DNA from: a virus
IMG/VR virus record: IMGVR_UViG_3300049893_003323
Location: 1 to 23,099 of that record
Length of the DNA stretch: 23,099 nucleotides
Reading direction: 5' to 3' (one strand)
Under the pieces are notes generated by a model. It was not told the DNA's origin. It saw nothing but the letters and a program-made list of their open reading frames with translations, and ran no database searches. The translations under genes and the position numbers were made by a program. Positions 19,574 to 23,099 of this stretch are shown piece by piece. Each line of letters begins with the position of its first letter. Within the stretch, counting starts at the first letter, position 1.

Positions 19574-22486
19574 ATGAAAACCTTTTGCAAAGACATTTCG
19601 CGGCTCGTGCTTCGTGCTTCGTGCTTCGCCTTCGCGCTGGGCACGCTGGCGGTGACGGCGCAGGCGGCCACCTTCTACAAGGGCACCATCACCATCACCA
19701 GCGTGCCGCCGGCCAATGCGGTGTTGTCCGCGCCGGGTGACGCGCGCGGGTGGCAGACGGCCGCGAGCATCACCAACGCGCAGCGCCAGATCGCGACCAC
19801 CAACACGCTCCAGGCTGCGGCCACGAATCTATTCCAGCACCTGAGCCTCTACGGGTTCACCAACGTGAACGGCGTGAAGCTGGGCACGAACAACACCGCG
19901 CTGCCCACGAACACCGTGGTGCTGGAAATGGCGGTCGATCAGTTCGTGACGCTCACCACGTTGAGCAATTGGGCGACGATCACTTATTCGACGAACAGCG
20001 GCGCGGCGATGGTGGCCGTGCGCGTCCCGCACACGTCCGAGGCCGGGCTGGTGCAGACGCAGATCGTGACGGGGTTGATTAACGCGCTGGCCGATTCACG
20101 CGCGACGAACAAGATCACCAACACATCGCCGGCCTTCAGCGAATTCATCACCACGCGCACCAATGTGCAGAGCGTGACGAATCTGAACACGCGCGGCGGG
20201 ACGAACTTCAACGGCTACCTCTCCGGCGCGAGCGGGCAACTGAGCAACGTGGGCGTGGTGAATCTGGTCGCGACGAATTTCAGCGCGCCGGGTGCTGGCG
20301 CGTCATCACTGGCCATTGGCAACGGGGCCTCGGCAATTGGAGCGTCAGCAATTAGCATTGGAGACAATGCGGCCGCCACGAACGCAAACTCGATTGCCAT
20401 CGGCGTCGATACCATTGCCGAGGGCGAATTTTCAACCGCAGTGGGTTCCGCAGCATCGGCGACCGCATTCGGCGCGACCGCATTTGGCGACAGCGCCGTG
20501 GCGTCTGCCGTTGGGGCGGCTGCGTTTGGCGCAAGTGCCGGAGCGGCACACTCGAACGCTGTTGCGGTTGGCGCGCTCGCGCAGACCACGCAAACCAACC
20601 AAATCCGCCTTGGCACGGCCGCCGAGACGGTGAGCATCCCTGGCTCGTTCGACCTCCTCGGCACGGGCACGGTGGCGCGGTTGGTGGTGACGAATCTGGA
20701 CGTGCAGGCCGGCACGTTGACGAATGTCGGCATCGCCGCCAGCGGCCTCACCGCCACGCAGGCAATCATCGTCACGCTCAACGCGACGAACGGCACGCTG
20801 ACCAACCTCAAGCTGCACACGGTCGAGAATACGCAGCACTTCACGAACTCGGGCGCGGTGCTGCATCGCGAGCGCACGGTGTCGTCGCTGGCGGCGGGCA
20901 ACAACATCATCGACCGGGGCACGAACAACTTCGTCTTCTTCTCCGCCACGGCGGGCGCGGCCACGGTCAACGCAATCACCAACGGGTTCGGTGATGGCGA
21001 CTGGATTGACGCGGTGAACGGCACGGGCTACGCCCTGACGGTGGCGAATCAGAGCGGCTTCAGCACCATCCCGCAGAACCGCATCCTGACCGTGAACGGC
21101 GCGAGCAATGTCACGGTTTTCCCCGGCGGCTTGATGCGCTTCCGTTACAGCGCCAATGACGCGCGGTGGCTGCTCGTTTATCCCGAGGTCTTCAGCGCCG
21201 TGGCCACGAATGCCATCGCGTCGGTGAACGGCGCGGGGAGCAACACATTCCTGATCGCGCCGGTCTTCGCGACCTCGGCCACGAGCACGAACACCACGAA
21301 CGCATGGGTGTGGACGGCCAGCGGCACGAACGGCGCGGGCGCATGGGCACCGGCCCCAAGCGGCGCGACGAACTTTGTGCTGGCGCTGAACGGCGCGGGC
21401 ACGAACTTGGCCGCGACGTATTTCACCGGCGCCACGAACGATCCCTTTCAGGTGCAGTCGAGCAACGGCACGCCGGTGCTGGTGGTGAAGACGAACGGGC
21501 GCGTGGGCATCGGCACGGTCACGCCGGAGGCGCTGGTGACGATCAGCAACGCGCCAGGCAACACAGGCACGCCGCTCTTCCACGCCGGCACGAACAATAC
21601 CGCAAACGGCTTGTGGGTGACAACGAACGGGAACGTGGGCGTGGGGACGGCCGCGCCGAGTTACACGATGCATGTGGCGGGGAATGGGTTTTTCTCCAGC
21701 GACCTCACGCTGGGCGCGGGGCGATACTTCTACCCGCGTGAAAGTTCGACACTGGAGCGGATTGGATCTCCGAATTCGGGTTCGCTCGAAATGGGAAATG
21801 GTGCGTCAACTTTTCTCGGCGTCACCGTCGGTGCCGGTTCCGGGCTTCCGCTCGCGACGATGCACATCAGCAATGCGCCGGTCGCGCTCGACCCGCTGCG
21901 CGTCTATACGCGCGCGGGCAACGGCGCGCTGCCCGCGCTCACCGTGACCACGAACCGGGTGACGTTGATCGGTGCGACGGCGGCCACGAACACGCCCACG
22001 GCCGGGCACGCCGGACTGTTCGCCGCCACGAATTCGGGCACGGTGGCGTTGATGGCCATCGACTCGGCGGGCGGGCTGCGGGATTTGTCTCCGTCCGCCT
22101 TCGCCTCCGCGTCGCTGACGACGAACGGTTACATCACGCTCGGGTGGGTGGACGGATGGAACATCACCACGACGGGCGGGAGCACGGCCATCGTGAGCAA
22201 CAACTCGACGGTGTGGCTGACCAACGCGGGCGCGTACGAGGTGAGTTTCGGCACCGGCATCATTGGCGGCAACTCGGACTCGGTGGCGGTGAGTTTTTAC
22301 ACCAACGGCGTCGAGTTCCCGCTGCGCATGAGCGCGGTGATGTCCAGTCCGGCCGTGCAGGAGACGGGGTTCAAGACGGCCATCGTGAGCCTGCCCGGCA
22401 ACTCGAACGTGCGGATGTGGGCAACGAACTTCAGCAGCGCAACACTCGGGCTGTCGAATGCGTGCCTGGTGGTGAAGCGGTTGTGA
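19574..22486 (+). CDS. Long YadA-like fibre or adhesin with signal peptide
   Basis: A 970-aa protein. It begins with a signal-peptide-like segment (charged start, then ASCFAFALGTLAVTAQA). Residues about 245-340 are YadA-head-type repeats (SLAIGNGASAIGASAISIGD, NSIAIGVDTIAEGEF, AAFGASAGAAHSNAVAVG), which form a trimeric beta-roll. Later come two GxVGxGTxxP repeats (GRVGIGTVTPEALV and GNVGVGTAAPSYTM) common in phage fibres, and a C-terminal beta-sandwich reminiscent of C1q/TNF-like tips (AGAYEVSFGTGIIGG, SFYTNGVEFPL, SLPGNSNVRMWATNF). It is Asn/Thr-rich throughout. ATG 19574 is preferred because it gives the short signal-like start; GTG 19559 in the same frame overlaps the upstream stop. Probably the receptor-binding fibre or a secreted surface adhesin. 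Confidence 0.75.
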   Translation: MKTFCKDISRLVLRASCFAFALGTLAVTAQAATFYKGTITITSVPPANAVLSAPGDARGWQTAASITNAQRQIATTNTLQAAATNLFQHLSLYGFTNVNGVKLGTNNTALPTNTVVLEMAVDQFVTLTTLSNWATITYSTNSGAAMVAVRVPHTSEAGLVQTQIVTGLINALADSRATNKITNTSPAFSEFITTRTNVQSVTNLNTRGGTNFNGYLSGASGQLSNVGVVNLVATNFSAPGAGASSLAIGNGASAIGASAISIGDNAAATNANSIAIGVDTIAEGEFSTAVGSAASATAFGATAFGDSAVASAVGAAAFGASAGAAHSNAVAVGALAQTTQTNQIRLGTAAETVSIPGSFDLLGTGTVARLVVTNLDVQAGTLTNVGIAASGLTATQAIIVTLNATNGTLTNLKLHTVENTQHFTNSGAVLHRERTVSSLAAGNNIIDRGTNNFVFFSATAGAATVNAITNGFGDGDWIDAVNGTGYALTVANQSGFSTIPQNRILTVNGASNVTVFPGGLMRFRYSANDARWLLVYPEVFSAVATNAIASVNGAGSNTFLIAPVFATSATSTNTTNAWVWTASGTNGAGAWAPAPSGATNFVLALNGAGTNLAATYFTGATNDPFQVQSSNGTPVLVVKTNGRVGIGTVTPEALVTISNAPGNTGTPLFHAGTNNTANGLWVTTNGNVGVGTAAPSYTMHVAGNGFFSSDLTLGAGRYFYPRESSTLERIGSPNSGSLEMGNGASTFLGVTVGAGSGLPLATMHISNAPVALDPLRVYTRAGNGALPALTVTTNRVTLIGATAATNTPTAGHAGLFAATNSGTVALMAIDSAGGLRDLSPSAFASASLTTNGYITLGWVDGWNITTTGGSTAIVSNNSTVWLTNAGAYEVSFGTGIIGGNSDSVAVSFYTNGVEFPLRMSAVMSSPAVQETGFKTAIVSLPGNSNVRMWATNFSSATLGLSNACLVVKRL

Positions 22487-22530
22487 GGGGATCACGCATG
22501 AAACCTTCCACGACGCTGAAACCCGGACTT

Positions 22531-22574
22531 ACGCGAATTTCACAAATTCGCGCGAATTCGCGAAATTCGCGTAA
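22531..22574. repeat. Palindromic repeat element, copy 2 (44 bp)
   Basis: Matches copy 1 (6084-6127) at 41 of 44 bases with no gap; the differences are G/A transitions. It starts ACGCGAATTT and ends ATTCGCGTAA and is an imperfect palindrome. It lies between the fibre gene and a 53-aa membrane-protein gene, inside a 31-codon frame (22498-22593) that ends by ATGA on the next start. Confidence 0.75.
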
Positions 22575-22589
22575 CAGCTTTTTCCAGCG

Positions 22590-22751
22590 ATGAATACCAA
22601 GACCCAGATGATCCTGCTCGGCGGCGCGGCGGCGTCGGCGTGGTGGGCGGGCGCGATGTTCGAGCCGGCGCGGCTGGTCTGCACGCTGGCGGCCATCTGC
22701 CTGTCGCTGATCGCCGCGCTGGTGATGGTGTTTGAATCGGAGGGCGACTGA
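22590..22751 (+). CDS. 53-aa membrane protein before the tape measure
   Basis: A 53-aa protein with two short hydrophobic segments (ILLGGAAASAWWAGAMF and LVCTLAAICLSLIAALVMVF) separated by EPAR, and an acidic end (ESEGD). Two-helix hairpin topology is like a small holin, but its place before the tape measure is not a normal holin site. The stop overlaps the next ATG by one base (TGATG). Function unknown. Confidence 0.55.
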   Translation: MNTKTQMILLGGAAASAWWAGAMFEPARLVCTLAAICLSLIAALVMVFESEGD

Positions 22752-23099
22752 TGGCGGACAACGACAACAACCTTCAGATCAACATCAACGTCCGCGCCAA
22801 CACGCAGGGCGCGCAGGAGGCCGAGCAGGCGTTGAAGAAGGTCGCGGCGACGGCGGTAAAAGAAGAGAAGTCGCTGGCGGATCAGATCGGCGAACTGCGC
22901 GAGAAATCGGAAAAGCAATCGCTGGCGCGGACGGAAAAGATGGCGGAGGCGCAGGCTGCCGCCGTGGCGAAGGCGGCGGAGAAACGCGCGTCCGAGGAAG
23001 TAAAGGCCCGCGAGAAAGTCACCGAGGCGGAGAAAAAGGCGGCGCAGGAATCGGAGAAGGATGTCGCGCTTACGGCGAAGCAGACGGATTCAAAGAAGC
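22751..23099 (+). CDS. Tape measure protein, N-terminal part (cut by window end)
   Basis: The open frame runs off the window after 116 codons with no stop. It starts with a short beta-like segment (NNLQIINV-type, actual NLQINVRAN reading NLQINI then NVRANTQGAQEAEQALKK), then an unbroken Ala/Glu/Lys-rich coiled coil (EKRASEEVKAREKVTEAEKK). This 'NVxAxTxGAxxAxxALKK' start is typical of phage tail-length/tape measure proteins, which fix tail length and travel with the DNA. Position after the tail tube supports it. Total length and any lytic domain are outside the window. Confidence 0.7.
   Translation, partial: MADNDNNLQININVRANTQGAQEAEQALKKVAATAVKEEKSLADQIGELREKSEKQSLARTEKMAEAQAAAVAKAAEKRASEEVKAREKVTEAEKKAAQESEKDVALTAKQTDSKK

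Noticed and set aside
19574-22486. Diversity-generating retroelement acting on the fibre
   Set aside because: No reverse transcriptase gene, no template/variable repeat pair and no adenine-specific substitution pattern seen in the window.

Overview
The window is almost entirely a temperate, Mu-like transposable phage or prophage, read from its early region into the start of its tail genes. It is GC-rich (clearly above 60% by eye) and densely packed. Most neighbouring genes overlap by ATGA or GTGA, and GTG/TTG starts are common. The host cannot be fixed from this sequence. High GC, Asn/Thr-rich exported proteins and short GCGAATTTCGCG-type palindromes are compatible with a Verrucomicrobiota-like Gram-negative, but that is an impression with low confidence.

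Left arm (3-5051, minus strand): an early operon reads leftward from a promoter next to the repressor. In order it encodes a small Ner/Cro-like HTH protein, a 76-aa unknown, a 24-aa membrane peptide, a protein with two winged-helix-like modules, a DnaJ-type zinc mini-protein, a free-standing DnaA domain IV-like protein, a CxxC protein, a DUF3102-like zinc-ribbon protein, and a complete Mu-A-type DDE transposase that ends at the window edge. A MuB-type ATPase, if present, would lie to the left, outside the window.

Switch (5052-6283): a divergent 76-bp control region carries repeated TTTTAGTTACG sites over a good leftward promoter. An XRE repressor reads rightward and is coupled to a GYF_2/two-TM protein and a 49-aa membrane protein (possible immunity or exclusion genes). 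A 44-bp palindromic element and a strong terminator follow.

Right arm (6284-23099, plus strand): first a holin-like/lipoprotein/coiled-coil group that looks like lysis accessory genes. Next come small and large terminase, then a 310-bp palindrome-rich gap. Then a portal-MuF fusion, HK97-type prohead protease, HK97 major capsid, a hairpin-flanked gene for an exported protein, a CxxC protein, head-tail connector, HK97 gp10/Mu gpG-like protein, a tail-terminator-like protein with an extra chitobiase-C-type beta domain, the probable tail tube, three tail-region unknowns, a 970-aa YadA-like fibre with a signal peptide, a 53-aa membrane protein, and the 5' end of a tape-measure-like gene.

Overall this is a mosaic: Mu-type replicative transposition joined to an HK97-type head and a probably siphovirus-like tail. 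The most unusual points are a small family of palindromic elements found only in the phage's few gene gaps, secretion signals on two proteins placed among virion genes, an in-frame holin/lipoprotein fusion, and extra carbohydrate- or adhesion-type domains on tail proteins.
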